Shown here: positions 18,911-28,762 of the stretch, in pieces
How positions within the stretch are numbered: position 1 is the stretch's first letter
How the letters are laid out: each line of letters opens with the position of its first letter
NCBI GenBank assembly: GCA_002697345.1
Contig: NZVE01000061.1
Coordinates: 22,242-86,241, forward strand
DNA: 64,000 nt
Source of the DNA: Paracoccaceae bacterium
GTDB taxonomy: Bacteria; Pseudomonadota; Alphaproteobacteria; Rhodobacterales; Rhodobacteraceae
Direction: 5' to 3'
Translations under genes and position numbers: made by a program
Notes under the pieces: model-generated
Told to the model about the DNA's origin: nothing
The model's database searches: none
Seen by the model: only the letters and a program-made list of their open reading frames with translations

Positions 18911-19108
18911 TCACATAATTTTTTCTGAAATCCATATTAAAAAGGTTCCTATAGCTAAACCAAAAAGCCCTATTATGCGCCTATTCTCTACTGTCGATTT
19001 AAGTAAAACTTTTAATATTTTCTCTAGGTATGTCGGCGCAAGAGCGATTATACACCCCTCAAGCGCCAACACTAACCCAATTGCCAGTACAAGCTTATTA
19101 AATATCAA
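18911..19108 (-). CDS. DUF2065 small membrane protein
   Basis: 65 residues with two hydrophobic segments separated by a short polar loop (LLKSTVENRRIIGLFGLAIG). This is the DUF2065 family, routinely encoded immediately after hflC. It overlaps the hflC stop by 4 bp, so expression is coupled. No biochemical role is established; association with the HflKC complex is inferred from the constant gene order. Confidence 0.88.
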   Translation of the reverse strand: MIFNKLVLAIGLVLALEGCIIALAPTYLEKILKVLLKSTVENRRIIGLFGLAIGTFLIWISEKIM

Positions 19109-19980
19109 CTACCAGTATCCGATTTAAGATAGTTAAAAAACTCACTGTCCGGTCGAACTACCATAGTCGTACTATCTGCACTCAATGCATTTCCATACGC
19201 ATTTATTGATCTATAGAATTCAAAAAACTCTGGATCTGCACCATATGCTTTAGCAAAAATTGCATTTCGTTGAGCATCAGCTTCACCTCGTACGATTTCT
19301 GATTGTTTAGTAGCTTCAGACACCAACTCTACAACAGTTCTATCAGCCTGAGCACGTAGTCTCTGAGCCGCCTCCTTACCACGCGCAATTTCATCAGCTG
19401 CTTCTCTGTCACGCTCTGCTCTCATTCGGCTAAAAGTAGCATCCAGATTCTGTTCAGGTAGATTAGTTTGCTTCAACCGCACATCTATTACCTCAAGACC
19501 GAGAGGCAATGCCTTTCTACGGGCTTGATCTGTTATTCGAGACATAAGTTCTGCACGATCCGCAGATAAAATTGTATTAGACGTAACACCTTCAGAACCC
19601 AAAACTTCTCTGATAACAGGGTTCAATATACTCTCCAACCTATCCTCAGCAGTTCTCAATCCTCCAACCCCAACAGCTTGTCTGAACTGAACAACATCCG
19701 AAATTCTGTATCTTGCGAAAGCATCTACCACTAGCCGCCGATCATCCGAAGGAGTTACTTCTGTGGGAACAGTGTCAAGAGATAAGATACGGTCATCATA
19801 TCGCACGATTTCTTGAATAAAAGGTATTTTGAACGCTAATCCCGGGTTTTCTTTAACTGCTTTAATTTGTCCAAACTGTAAGACTAAACCTTTTTGACGT
19901 TCGTCGACTATAAAAACAGATGAAAGTAATATAAGTATTAAACCACCTACAAAAACTGATATGAGAACACTTTTACTCAT
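19105..19980 (-). CDS. hflC: HflC, SPFH-domain modulator of FtsH
   Basis: 291 residues. One N-terminal membrane segment is followed by VDERQKGLVLQFGQIK, the SPFH/band-7 domain, and a coiled-coil with an Ala/Glu/Arg-rich stretch (MRAERDREAADEIARGKE). HflC and HflK form a large periplasmic cage around the FtsH protease and modulate membrane-protein turnover. hflK and hflC overlap by 1 bp. No truncation is seen. Confidence 0.96.
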   Translation of the reverse strand: MSKSVLISVFVGGLILILLSSVFIVDERQKGLVLQFGQIKAVKENPGLAFKIPFIQEIVRYDDRILSLDTVPTEVTPSDDRRLVVDAFARYRISDVVQFRQAVGVGGLRTAEDRLESILNPVIREVLGSEGVTSNTILSADRAELMSRITDQARRKALPLGLEVIDVRLKQTNLPEQNLDATFSRMRAERDREAADEIARGKEAAQRLRAQADRTVVELVSEATKQSEIVRGEADAQRNAIFAKAYGADPEFFEFYRSINAYGNALSADSTTMVVRPDSEFFNYLKSDTGS

Positions 19981-21116
19981 TAGTTAGACTCCCCTGATTT
20001 ATTGTTACTTTTATTCATTAACTCATTTAAGGGCAGGTATGGAACAATATTTGAAGTCCCTCCTCCACCAGCATCATCTACAATAATCTTATTCATCGAA
20101 CCATAGATTCCTTCCATAGCTTCGATATACAACCGTTTTCTCGTAACTTCTGGTGCCTTTGTATACTCTGCTAACACAGCTGAGAATCGACTTGCTTCAC
20201 CTTCAGCCCCATTCACTACCATAGCCCTATAACCTTCAGCTTGTTCGAGTAACTGAGAGGCTTCACCACGAGCTCCAGCTAATACTGTATAAGCATAAGC
20301 ATCAGCCTGCCTCTCTAACTTATCTCTTTCCTGCTCTGCAGCCTGAACCTCTCTAAAGCTATCAATAACTTCTAAAGGAGGGTCAGCTTTATCGAGATTT
20401 AATCGGACTATGTTTACTCCACTATCATATTCATTCATTGTCTCTTGGATAAGGAGCTTAGCGGTGTCAGCAATAATTTGCCTATCCCTATTAAGGATAG
20501 GGGCTAATTCCGATCTAGCTATTACTTCTCGCATAGCAGACTCAGAAACTGCTCTAATTGTCGACCTTGGTTCAGCAAGGTTAAATAAAAACTTTGCCGG
20601 ATCATTTATATTCCAGACAACTTGAAAATCAATGTCTACAATGTTTTCATCCGTAGTAAGCATTAGGCCACTATCACCTCTGCCACCTAAACCAATATCT
20701 TCTGTTTGCTCTCTGGTTACCGGAATTACTTCTTTCGAAACAAATGGCCAAGGTGCAAAATTTAAACCAGGGTTTCCTATCGATGAAAATTCTCCAAGGA
20801 ATAACTCTACAGACTGTTCTTCAGGCTTCACTGAGTAAAGTGATGTAAATAACCAGAGAGCCGCCGCTCCTAATACTACCAGACCAAAAGATCCTTTTGA
20901 GAGCCCGCCACTTCCATTTTGTCCGCCAGAACCACCTGTTTTTCCGCCTTTTCCTCCCATTAAAACTCGAAGTTGTTCCTGACCTTTTTTTACGATATCT
21001 TCAATTTCAGGAATCTTTTGTCCTCCAAGTCCTGACCCAACTGGCTCATTAGTTTTTTGTCCGTCATCACTGTTATCACCGCCACCCCAAGGGCCACCAC
21101 CATTATTACCAGCCAT
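19980..21116 (-). CDS. hflK: HflK, SPFH-domain modulator of FtsH
   Basis: 378 residues. A glycine-rich, Asn-rich cytoplasmic N-terminus (about 1-75, with GGGPWGGGDN) leads to one membrane helix, the SPFH domain (VKPEEQSVELFLGEF) and a helical region with QAAEQERDKLERQADAYAY. Partner of HflC in the FtsH-regulating complex. The order gor-hflK-hflC-DUF2065-degP is a plausible envelope-quality transcription unit. Confidence 0.96.
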   Translation of the reverse strand: MAGNNGGGPWGGGDNSDDGQKTNEPVGSGLGGQKIPEIEDIVKKGQEQLRVLMGGKGGKTGGSGGQNGSGGLSKGSFGLVVLGAAALWLFTSLYSVKPEEQSVELFLGEFSSIGNPGLNFAPWPFVSKEVIPVTREQTEDIGLGGRGDSGLMLTTDENIVDIDFQVVWNINDPAKFLFNLAEPRSTIRAVSESAMREVIARSELAPILNRDRQIIADTAKLLIQETMNEYDSGVNIVRLNLDKADPPLEVIDSFREVQAAEQERDKLERQADAYAYTVLAGARGEASQLLEQAEGYRAMVVNGAEGEASRFSAVLAEYTKAPEVTRKRLYIEAMEGIYGSMNKIIVDDAGGGGTSNIVPYLPLNELMNKSNNKSGESN

Positions 21117-21185
21117 TACTTTTTTCCTTTACAAGAATTTTTAAATTAAACCTCTTACCGTTAAATGGGGCCTTAATACTCAAAT

Positions 21186-22541
21186 TCAACCTCTATTAAT
21201 CGGATTCTTCATCGTAACCAATTCTTCTGCAATTGTGGGGTGCACCGCACAAACTTGATCGAACTGATCTTTTGTCGCCCCCATCTTAATTGCAATTGAT
21301 ACTAGTTGGATCATTTCTGCTGCATCAGGCGCCACAATATGACAACCAATTACCACATTTGTCTGTTTTGATACAATCAATTTCATCAATACTTCTTCAC
21401 TTTTTGAAATAAATGATTTCTCCATGGATCTGAACTTAGATTCGTAAACTAATATTGGTTCGAGTTTTAAAGCATCTTTTTCACTCAATCCAATGGACCC
21501 TAATTCAGGTTGTGTGAACACCGCTGAAGGCACCAAATGATGATCAACTGCTGTGGGATTTCCAAAAAACATAGTTTGAGCAAAAGCCATTGCCTCGTTT
21601 ATTGCTACAGGCGTTAAATTAATTCTGTTTGTAACATCCCCAATTGCAAAAATTGAAGGTAGATCCGTTTGTGAATATTTATCTACTAATATCTCACCAG
21701 ATACCCCTGTTTTTAGACCAACATTGTGTAAACCTAAGGTTTTTGTGTTGGGCTTTCTTCCAGTTGCAAACAATACATCATCAAATAATTCCGTGGATCC
21801 ATGCTGAAAATTAATTTTTAACTGATCAACTTGACGACTAAGTTTTGAAATATTTTCATTACATCTTATCTTTATTCCGTCAGTGACCATATTTTGAGAA
21901 ATCAGTTGTGATGCATCATCATCGAAACTCCTCAATATATTTTGTCCCCTGTAAATCTGAGTTACATCTACACCTAACCCATTAAAAATGCAGGAAAATT
22001 CACTTGCTATATAACCACCCCCAACTATTAAAAGTGATTTTGGTAACTTTTTAAGTCCAAAAACATCATCTGAAACCATACCTAAACTGGAACCAGTTAC
22101 CTCAGGTCTTGCTGCCTGCCCTCCAACCGCAATCAAGATAGTCTTGGCTCTAATTTCCTCACCTGAACTCAACAGGACTGTATGGGGATCTTTGATCTGT
22201 GCCCAATCATCAAAAACACTAACCCCTGATACTTCGAGGAGTTTCCTATACACTTTTTCTAATCGAACTAGTTCAGCATCTAGCTTTTCCTTGAAATGCT
22301 TCCAAGAAAACCCAGTCACATTTACATCCCAACCATACTCTCTTCCTTCATTAAAGTTTTCTTGGTATTTAGAAGCATAAACCATCAATTTTTTTGGGAC
22401 ACAGCCCCGAATGACACAAGTACCACCCATTCTATCTCCCTCTGCAAGGCAAACTTTATATCCTTGCGCTGCGACAACACGAGCAGCCCTAACTCCTCCA
22501 GATCCACCACCAATAACAAAAAGATCACAATCAAATTTCAT
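21186..22541 (-). CDS. gor: Glutathione-disulfide reductase
   Basis: 451 residues. FAD-binding GGGSGGVRAAR at the N-terminus, the redox-active disulfide in GGTCVIRGCVPKK, NAD(P)-binding IVGGGYIASEFSCI, and the C-terminal dimerisation domain ending with VCAVHPTIAEELVT, which holds the active-site His-Glu pair. It reduces oxidised glutathione with NADPH. The CVIRGCVPKKL form separates it from dihydrolipoamide dehydrogenase and mercuric reductase. It lies 14 bp after rpiA. Confidence 0.95.
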   Translation of the reverse strand: MKFDCDLFVIGGGSGGVRAARVVAAQGYKVCLAEGDRMGGTCVIRGCVPKKLMVYASKYQENFNEGREYGWDVNVTGFSWKHFKEKLDAELVRLEKVYRKLLEVSGVSVFDDWAQIKDPHTVLLSSGEEIRAKTILIAVGGQAARPEVTGSSLGMVSDDVFGLKKLPKSLLIVGGGYIASEFSCIFNGLGVDVTQIYRGQNILRSFDDDASQLISQNMVTDGIKIRCNENISKLSRQVDQLKINFQHGSTELFDDVLFATGRKPNTKTLGLHNVGLKTGVSGEILVDKYSQTDLPSIFAIGDVTNRINLTPVAINEAMAFAQTMFFGNPTAVDHHLVPSAVFTQPELGSIGLSEKDALKLEPILVYESKFRSMEKSFISKSEEVLMKLIVSKQTNVVIGCHIVAPDAAEMIQLVSIAIKMGATKDQFDQVCAVHPTIAEELVTMKNPINRG

Positions 22542-22555
22542 CTAAAACTTACTTT

Positions 22556-23341
22556 CTAATATTTAAACTCATGAAACATTTGGTCCAAATCTACGTTCCG
22601 GCTAGACACCATGTTCCTTGATGGCTCATGTACCGAAACCTTACCCCCTTTTTCACCCAAGATTAAAATGTCACAACTATTAATAAATAATCCATTTTCC
22701 ACAACACCAGGAACCAAATTAAGTTCGCGACTCAATAACAAAGGTTCAAAAATTTTTGTAAGCTCTAAGTCTAAAATAAAATTTCCTTCATCAGTTTTTA
22801 GTGTAAAATTATCATTCATTCTCTGATTAATTTGGTAATTTTTATAACCAAGTTTATTTAATATGGATACTATGCATTCTTTACTTGAGCTTGAACCGAA
22901 TTTGATCAATTCAACAGGAAGCGGAAACGAACCCAATGAATCAACGTATTTCATTTGATCAGCTACGATAATTACTTTATTTGAAGCTGCTGCAACAATT
23001 TTTTCATGCAACAAAGCAGCACCACCACCTTTAATAAGGTTGTAGTTTTTATCACATTCATCAGTCCCATCAATTGTAATATCTAGAAATTTAACCTCGT
23101 CCAGTGTAGTGGTCTGTATCTGATACTCCAAAGCAAGTTTAGCAGTCTGATTAGAAGTCGGAACAGCCTTAATACTTATTCCTTCCTTATAGATCTTGTT
23201 CGCCAAACATTTTATCATCCAGGCAGCCGTAGATCCGGTGCCAAGACCAACATTCATGCCATCTTGTATGTATTCAACTGCAATAGCTGCTGCGGCCAAC
23301 TTTGCCCGATCAATATCTTTTAGATCCACAGATTTTATCAT
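22556..23341 (-). CDS. rpiA: Ribose-5-phosphate isomerase A
   Basis: 261 residues. Phosphate-binding GLGTGSTAAW, catalytic-site DGTDECD and KGGGAALLHEKI are present in the right order. It interconverts ribose 5-phosphate and ribulose 5-phosphate in the pentose phosphate pathway, feeding the purine and pyrimidine genes elsewhere in the window. It is followed by gor after 14 bp. Confidence 0.97.
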   Translation of the reverse strand: MIKSVDLKDIDRAKLAAAAIAVEYIQDGMNVGLGTGSTAAWMIKCLANKIYKEGISIKAVPTSNQTAKLALEYQIQTTTLDEVKFLDITIDGTDECDKNYNLIKGGGAALLHEKIVAAASNKVIIVADQMKYVDSLGSFPLPVELIKFGSSSSKECIVSILNKLGYKNYQINQRMNDNFTLKTDEGNFILDLELTKIFEPLLLSRELNLVPGVVENGLFINSCDILILGEKGGKVSVHEPSRNMVSSRNVDLDQMFHEFKY

Positions 23342-23397
23342 TTTGACATTCCAGAGTCATTTCATTACTTGAAGTTACTAGATTTCTCAAAGAATTA

Positions 23398-24048
23398 CTA
23401 AAGTACTTCGAGCACATTTGTAAGATATTTTTTTGGAAGTATAATTATAGCTGATCTATGATTAAAGCTTAATTGGACTTTTGAAACTACTTCGTTAGAA
23501 GTCCCAACTTTTTTTGCAGGGTTCAATTTTAAATTATCTATTGGGTACTTTAGCCCTTGGCTAGCCCCCTCAATAGAGCTCATCGGAAATACTGAAAAAC
23601 GAGTTCCAACCGGTAACTTAATTGAAAGAACGTCAGGGCAAAGAAAACAAATGTCTCTGGAGCCAATCAATATACACTTTTGCTCAGGAAACTTTACTAA
23701 AGCTGACAAGTTTGCGAGCTCGTGATCCAACCGCCCGCCTAAAAACCCAATACCTATAAATTTTGGGGCGATCACTAGATGCAAGCACTTTTCTAAATCT
23801 GTACTATCTTGGCAATCAATTTCACAAAACTCATCTTTGCTATATAGAGCCTTAACTTTTGTAGAGACAGAATCCATATCCCCTATTACAAACTTAGCCT
23901 TTACTCCCTCTCGATGTGCGGCATTTGCTCCGCCATCCGCAACCACAACAGAGGAAGATTTTAATAACGCTTTTTTAAAATCATTTCTACTATATGGCCC
24001 ATTACCAACTAACATTACAGTCTCAGTAAAGTTAATCGATCTATCCAA
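23398..24048 (-). CDS. thiN: Thiamine diphosphokinase
   Basis: 216 residues. The motifs VVADGGANAAH, FVIGDMDS, DCQDSTDLEKCL and GFLGGRLDHELANL are those of thiamine pyrophosphokinase. It transfers diphosphate from ATP to thiamine, making the ThDP cofactor that the enzyme at 6325-7923 and others need. It is the first gene of the thiN-rpiA-gor run, 56 bp ahead of rpiA. Confidence 0.93.
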   Translation of the reverse strand: MDRSINFTETVMLVGNGPYSRNDFKKALLKSSSVVVADGGANAAHREGVKAKFVIGDMDSVSTKVKALYSKDEFCEIDCQDSTDLEKCLHLVIAPKFIGIGFLGGRLDHELANLSALVKFPEQKCILIGSRDICFLCPDVLSIKLPVGTRFSVFPMSSIEGASQGLKYPIDNLKLNPAKKVGTSNEVVSKVQLSFNHRSAIIILPKKYLTNVLEVL

Positions 24049-24086
24049 TTGTTATTTCCATTTCACTTGTAGAGATTGAGTTAGTT

Positions 24087-24299
24087 CTAGTTATCTTGCT
24101 TTTCTATCTGTCCAATTCCCTTAAAAATAAACTTGAAGGGTAGAGCCCAAACGACTCCTAAGAAAACATAAACAAAAAACTCTAAAAATAGATTAGATCG
24201 AGGGAAAAAACTCATTATAAAAACAGCTGCAATAATATAAAGAGGTAAACCAATTATAAGAATTACTAACGATAACTTTCTACGACTTTTATACTTCAT
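24087..24299 (-). CDS. DUF2842 small membrane protein
   Basis: 70 residues from the ATG at 24299, which has AGGAG 5 nt upstream; a TTG six codons earlier is less likely. Two hydrophobic segments with KYKSRRKLSLVILIIGLPLY at the start and GVVWALPFKFIFKGIGQ at the end identify the alphaproteobacterial DUF2842 family. It lies 19 bp after purA on the same strand. Function unknown. Confidence 0.85.
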   Translation of the reverse strand: MKYKSRRKLSLVILIIGLPLYIIAAVFIMSFFPRSNLFLEFFVYVFLGVVWALPFKFIFKGIGQIEKQDN

Positions 24300-24318
24300 T
24301 TTTTCTCCTGAATCCAAA

Positions 24319-25611
24319 TTAATCCGAAAAAGGATCTGTCACAAGTATAGTATCTTCTCGTTCTGGCGAAGTGGACAACATTGCAACAGGGCATCCTATT
24401 AATTCTTCTACTCGACGCACGTATTTGATAGCTTCAGGTGGCAAATCAATCCAACTTCTGGCGCCTTCAGTACTTCCACTCCATCCGTCCATAGTTTCAT
24501 ATATAGGCTTACAACGCGACTGCTGGTCTGCCGCTGTCGGTAGAAAATCAAGTTTCCTGCCATCCAACTCGTAGCCAATACAAATATGCAAGTACTTAAA
24601 TCCATCAAGGACATCAAGTTTTGTTAGAGCAATTCCGGCCACGCCAGATATCGCACAGGTTTGCCTAACCAATGCTGCATCAAACCATCCGCAGCGCCTT
24701 TTTCGTCCTGTTACTGTACCAAATTCTTTTCCCCTCTCCCCCAATCTTTGTCCATCATGGTCCAATAGTTCTGAGGGGAATGGGCCTTCTCCAACTCGTG
24801 TTGTATATGCTTTGACTATCCCTAGAACAAAGTCGATTGCTCCTGGACCAACTCCTGAACCAGTTGCTGCTTGTCCTGCAATTACATTAGATGATGTAAC
24901 AAAGGGATAAGTTCCAAAGTCGACATCAAGCAAAGAGCCTTGAGCACCTTCGAATAATATTCGTTTTCCAGACCTTCTCTTTTCGTTCAAAACCTTCCAA
25001 ACGGGAGCAGCATATTTAAGTATTTCTGGTGCCACATCTTCCAATTTTTTTATTAAAATTTCTGAGTTTACAGGAGCCATATCCATACCACGACGGATTG
25101 TATTATGATGTAAAAGTAATCTCTCCACTCTTTGAGTAAGTGTATCTCTATCACCTAAATCAGAAACTCGAATCGCTCTTCTTCCAACTTTGTCTTCATA
25201 AGCTGGCCCTATACCTCGTCCAGTAGTCCCAATTTTCGCTACATCAACTTGAGACTCTCTAGCCCTATCTAATTCACCGTGGATCGGAAGAATAAGCGAT
25301 GTATTTTCAGCCACAATAAGGTTCTCTGGAGAAATTTTTACTCCTTGACCTCTAAGTTTTTCTATTTCTTCACAAAAGTGCCATGGATCTAAAACAACAC
25401 CATTACCAATAACACTAAGCTTTCCTTTTCGAACGATACCAGAGGGCATTAAGGAAAGCTTAAATACTTCTCCGTCAATAACCAAAGTATGTCCAGCGTT
25501 ATGTCCACCTTGGAAACGTACAATTACGTCAGCTCGTTCACTTAGCCAATCAACAATTTTACCTTTTCCTTCGTCACCCCACTGAGCTCCAACAACAACG
25601 ACATTAGCCAT
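24319..25611 (-). CDS. purA: Adenylosuccinate synthetase
   Basis: 430 residues. The GTP-binding loop [16 protein letters not shown] and [10 protein letters not shown] near the N-terminus, then [18 protein letters not shown] and [11 protein letters not shown], are diagnostic. It condenses IMP and aspartate with GTP to adenylosuccinate, which PurB (43868-45175) then cleaves to AMP. A run of Shine-Dalgarno-like purines (AAGGAG) lies just before the ATG. Confidence 0.97.
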   Translation of the reverse strand: MANVVVVGAQWGDEGKGKIVDWLSERADVIVRFQGGHNAGHTLVIDGEVFKLSLMPSGIVRKGKLSVIGNGVVLDPWHFCEEIEKLRGQGVKISPENLIVAENTSLILPIHGELDRARESQVDVAKIGTTGRGIGPAYEDKVGRRAIRVSDLGDRDTLTQRVERLLLHHNTIRRGMDMAPVNSEILIKKLEDVAPEILKYAAPVWKVLNEKRRSGKRILFEGAQGSLLDVDFGTYPFVTSSNVIAGQAATGSGVGPGAIDFVLGIVKAYTTRVGEGPFPSELLDHDGQRLGERGKEFGTVTGRKRRCGWFDAALVRQTCAISGVAGIALTKLDVLDGFKYLHICIGYELDGRKLDFLPTAADQQSRCKPIYETMDGWSGSTEGARSWIDLPPEAIKYVRRVEELIGCPVAMLSTSPEREDTILVTDPFSD

Positions 25612-25772
25612 AATATCTCCTTAAAGGTAATCTAACTAGATTCGTATACCTGTGTGAGCTGAATAGTGAAAGTTATATTCTTACAATTGAACTAAACTTT
25701 TCTATAAAAAACCTTGCAAGCAGTCACTTGTCACCTTAAAGACAAGCCCAAGTGTAATAAAGAACTGTGAAA

Positions 25773-26129
25773 ATGCAAAATATAATTTTAACTATACATC
25801 TAATTATTACCCTAGCCTTAATTTGTATTGTACTGATCCAAAGGTCTGAGGGTGGTGGACTAGGAATAGGCGGCGGCGGCGGCGGCGGCGGAATGACAGG
25901 TAGACCAGGAATTAGTGCTCTCGGAAAAGTGACTTGGGCATTAGGAGTAGCTTTCGTAATAACCTCAATTACTCTCACAGTGGTAGCAGCGCAAAAATCA
26001 ACTGACGCTTCAGTTTTAGATAATATAGAATTGATTGAGGAGCTAAAAAAGGATGGAGGATTGAAATCTTCAACAGTACCAACTTTGGATGGCTCTTCTC
26101 CTTTAACTCCTCCTAGGGCTGATAAATGA
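25773..26129 (+). CDS. secG: Preprotein translocase subunit SecG
   Basis: About 118 residues. Two membrane helices flank the family loop IVLIQRSEGGGLGIG and GRPGISALGKVTWALGVAF. SecG assists SecYE-SecA translocation. A glycine octet follows GLGI and is encoded by an uninterrupted run of seven GGC codons plus GGA. The ATG at 25773 fits the family start (MQNIILTIHL); an in-frame GTG lies two codons upstream. The opposite strand carries a proline-rich open frame that is only the complement of this repeat. Confidence 0.93.
   Translation: MQNIILTIHLIITLALICIVLIQRSEGGGLGIGGGGGGGGMTGRPGISALGKVTWALGVAFVITSITLTVVAAQKSTDASVLDNIELIEELKKDGGLKSSTVPTLDGSSPLTPPRADK
25869..25889 (+). repeat. secG: (GGC)7 microsatellite in secG
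   Basis: Seven perfect GGC codons, followed by GGA, lie inside secG in an otherwise AT-rich gene. The unit is in frame, so slippage would change the number of glycines without a frameshift. Confidence 0.9.
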
Positions 26130-26130
26130 T

Positions 26131-26153
26131 CTAGTTCGTGAAACACGAACTAG
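26131..26153 (+). terminator. Perfect 10-bp hairpin just after secG
   Basis: CTAGTTCGTG (26131-26140) and CACGAACTAG (26144-26153) pair perfectly around a 3-nt AAA loop, starting 2 nt after the secG stop codon. The 3' side has no real T run (TTAAAATATATA), so it may be an imperfect terminator or an RNA 3'-end stabiliser. Confidence 0.55.
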
Positions 26154-26300
26154 TTAAAATATATACCCTAAATACATTTTATATTAAGTTATGGTGTTGT
26201 TAAAAGTTGTAAAATACTTTACTAATTTAATCCCGTGGGTAGATCGCTTTTTAAGGTAATCTAAACCTACAGAAAAGGTATCACGGGGCACCCAAATATA

Positions 26301-27944
26301 ATGGCAAAATATATATTTATTACTGGCGGAGTGGTTTCATCATTAGGAAAGGGGCTAGCCTCTGCAGCGCTAGGGGCTTTACTCCAGGCAAGGGGGTACT
26401 CCGTACGTTTAAGGAAGTTAGATCCCTATTTAAATGTTGATCCTGGAACAATGAGCCCTTTTGAGCACGGAGAAGTATTCGTTACAGATGATGGTGCAGA
26501 AACAGATCTAGACCTAGGCCATTACGAGCGTTTCACTGGTGTTGCAGCAAGTAATACTGATTCTATTAGTTCGGGAAGAATTTACTCAACGGTTCTTGAA
26601 AAAGAAAGAAGAGGGGATTACCTTGGTCGCACTATTCAGGTAATTCCACATGTTACTGATGAAATAAAAGAGTTTTTAAAGATTAATGAAGCAGATGTAG
26701 ACTTTATGCTTTGTGAAATTGGGGGAACAGTTGGTGACATCGAAGGGTTACCTTTTTTTGAGGCCATAAGGCAATTTGGTCAAGACAAACCACGTGGAGA
26801 ATGCATTTATGTTCATCTTACTTTATTACCTTATATAACGGCATCAGGTGAGTTAAAAACTAAACCCACTCAGCACAGTGTAAAAGAGCTTCGCTCTATT
26901 GGGATTGCTCCAGATGTTCTGGTATGTAGATCTGAGAGGCCTATTCCCAAAAAGGAACGTGAAAAGCTCGCATTGTTTTGTAACGTTAGATCTGATTGCG
27001 TAATCAGTGCACAAGATCTGAAATCCATATACGAAGCCCCATTAGCTTACCATAGTGAGGGGTTAGACAAGGCTGTTCTAGATGCATTTGGAATTTCTCC
27101 TACAACGCAACCTAATTTAAAGCGCTGGGAAGACGTATATGATTGTATTTTTAATGCAGAAGGTGAACTAAAAGTTGCTATCGTCGGGAAATACACCCAA
27201 CTAGAGGATGCATATAAGTCCGTTGCAGAGGCGTTAACTCACGCTGGTATTGCTAATCGCGTAAAAGTTAAAATATCTTGGGTAGATGCAGAGGCTTTTG
27301 ATTTAATCCCAGCAGAGCCATTTCTAGAGGGATTTGATGCTATTTTGGTTCCAGGCGGATTCGGAGAGCGAGGCACCGAAGGAATGATCAAGGCTGCTCG
27401 CTTCGCGCGAGAGCGCGATATTCCCTATCTTGGTATTTGTCTGGGCATGCAGATGGCAGTAGTAGAGGCATCAAGGAACCTAGCAAACATCAAAAATGCA
27501 GGATCAGAAGAGTTCGACGATAAGAAGAAAAAGAATCGTTTTACATATGTTGTGTATCATCTCAAAGAATGGGTGCAGGGAAACAGTAAGGTTAAAAGGA
27601 AAGAGCATGATGATAAGGGTGGAACTATGCGCCTTGGTGCTTATAATGCTAAGCTGAGAGCTGGCTCAAAAGTTGCACAAATTTATGGTAATTTACTCAT
27701 AGAGGAACGGCATCGTCATCGCTACGAAGTTGATATCAAGTTTAGAAACGAATTAGAGAAATTAGGTCTTATGTTCTCAGGAATGTCTCCTGATGATCTA
27801 CTACCTGAGATAATAGAGTTAGAGGATCACCCTTGGTTCATTGGAGTACAGTTTCATCCAGAACTAAAGTCTAAACCTTTCAATCCACACCCATTGTTTT
27901 CTGACTTTATAAAAACTACAAAAATGATATCAAGATTAGTTTAA
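26301..27944 (+). CDS. pyrG: CTP synthase
   Basis: 547 residues, full length. The N-terminal synthetase domain begins [19 protein letters not shown] and contains [19 protein letters not shown]; the C-terminal class I glutaminase has GGFGERG, the nucleophile Cys in [10 protein letters not shown], and ERHRHRYEV. It aminates UTP to CTP with glutamine and ATP. It follows secG after 171 bp, an order common in alphaproteobacteria, and precedes a DUF1330 gene. Confidence 0.98.
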   Translation: MAKYIFITGGVVSSLGKGLASAALGALLQARGYSVRLRKLDPYLNVDPGTMSPFEHGEVFVTDDGAETDLDLGHYERFTGVAASNTDSISSGRIYSTVLEKERRGDYLGRTIQVIPHVTDEIKEFLKINEADVDFMLCEIGGTVGDIEGLPFFEAIRQFGQDKPRGECIYVHLTLLPYITASGELKTKPTQHSVKELRSIGIAPDVLVCRSERPIPKKEREKLALFCNVRSDCVISAQDLKSIYEAPLAYHSEGLDKAVLDAFGISPTTQPNLKRWEDVYDCIFNAEGELKVAIVGKYTQLEDAYKSVAEALTHAGIANRVKVKISWVDAEAFDLIPAEPFLEGFDAILVPGGFGERGTEGMIKAARFARERDIPYLGICLGMQMAVVEASRNLANIKNAGSEEFDDKKKKNRFTYVVYHLKEWVQGNSKVKRKEHDDKGGTMRLGAYNAKLRAGSKVAQIYGNLLIEERHRHRYEVDIKFRNELEKLGLMFSGMSPDDLLPEIIELEDHPWFIGVQFHPELKSKPFNPHPLFSDFIKTTKMISRLV

Positions 27945-27974
27945 ATGCTAAAATAAATTTAAAAGGATTTTAAA

Positions 27975-28262
27975 ATGACCAAAGGTTATTGGGTTGCACA
28001 TATGGACATCGAAGATGTCGACAAATACAAAAGCTACCAACAAGCAAACAAAAGGCCGTTTGAAAAGTTTGGGGCGAAATTTTTAATTCGAGGTGGAGTA
28101 CAAGATGTACGTGAAGGTGTTTCTAAAAGTAGGACAGTTGTTATTGAATTTGAAAGCTTGGAAACAGCGATTGCCTGCTATGAAAGTCTCGATTATCAAG
28201 AAGCAAAAAAACTTAGAGATCCTATTTCAAATGGAGATCTAGTAATAATCGAGGGCTCATAG
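27975..28262 (+). CDS. DUF1330 domain protein
   Basis: 95 residues of the DUF1330 ferredoxin-like (dimeric alpha-beta barrel) family, recognised from the pattern KGYWVAHMDIEDVDKYKSY, RGG and a final YQEAKKLRDPISNGDLVIIEG. These are small cytosolic proteins without an assigned reaction. AAAAGGA lies before the ATG. It follows pyrG by 30 bp and may be read with it. Confidence 0.85.
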   Translation: MTKGYWVAHMDIEDVDKYKSYQQANKRPFEKFGAKFLIRGGVQDVREGVSKSRTVVIEFESLETAIACYESLDYQEAKKLRDPISNGDLVIIEGS

Positions 28263-28295
28263 CCAAAAACCAATTTTCTACTAAAAGTGAGAGAG

Positions 28296-28736
28296 ATGAT
28301 AAAAAACTTTTTTAAAAAAAACTCGAAATCAACTGAAGAGTTAGTTGAACACAATGATGAGAGGGTTGCACTTACAGCTTTACTAATAAAGATAGCAAAA
28401 AGTGATTATGAATACTCATCTTTGGAAAAATCTAGTATTAAAATTATACTTAAGAAACGATTTTCAATTTCAGAACTCGAAGTAACAGACCTCATCACTA
28501 AAGCCGAACTATTAGAAGATGAATCTTCAGATAGCGTTAGGTTTACTAAGGTAATAAAGGAGTTTGTTCCACTAGAGAAAAGAAATGAAATAATTGAAAT
28601 ATTTTGGGAGTTAGTTCTAGCTGACGGTATAAGGGAAGATGATGAAAATAGTCTTTTGCGGATACTCGGTTCCTTACTTGGTGTGAATGATCGTGATGTT
28701 GCCTTCGCTCGTCAAAATGTACAGATCAAACTTTAA
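28296..28736 (+). CDS. TerB-family (tellurite resistance B-like) protein
   Basis: About 146 residues, all helical, with the repeated acidic pattern of the TerB/DjlA-N fold: ALTALLIKIAKSDYEYSSLE and a second IFWELVLADGIREDDEN. The paired Asp/Glu residues suggest metal binding, as in structurally known TerB. The ATG at 28296 has GAGAGAG directly upstream; a GTG at 28287 is in frame. Other ter genes are absent, so tellurite resistance should not be assumed. Convergent with the hydrolase gene; a weak 7-bp stem (28725-28731 with 28749-28755) lies over its end. Confidence 0.8.
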   Translation: MIKNFFKKNSKSTEELVEHNDERVALTALLIKIAKSDYEYSSLEKSSIKIILKKRFSISELEVTDLITKAELLEDESSDSVRFTKVIKEFVPLEKRNEIIEIFWELVLADGIREDDENSLLRILGSLLGVNDRDVAFARQNVQIKL

Positions 28737-28762
28737 TAATTAAAATCTGTTTGATTTACTTA

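Noticed and set aside
25736-26146. Minus-strand open frame opposite secG with a run of prolines
   Set aside because: The proline run is just the complement of the GGC repeat; secG on the plus strand is a clear family member.
28296-28736. Tellurite-resistance locus
   Set aside because: Only a TerB-fold protein is present; no other ter genes lie nearby.
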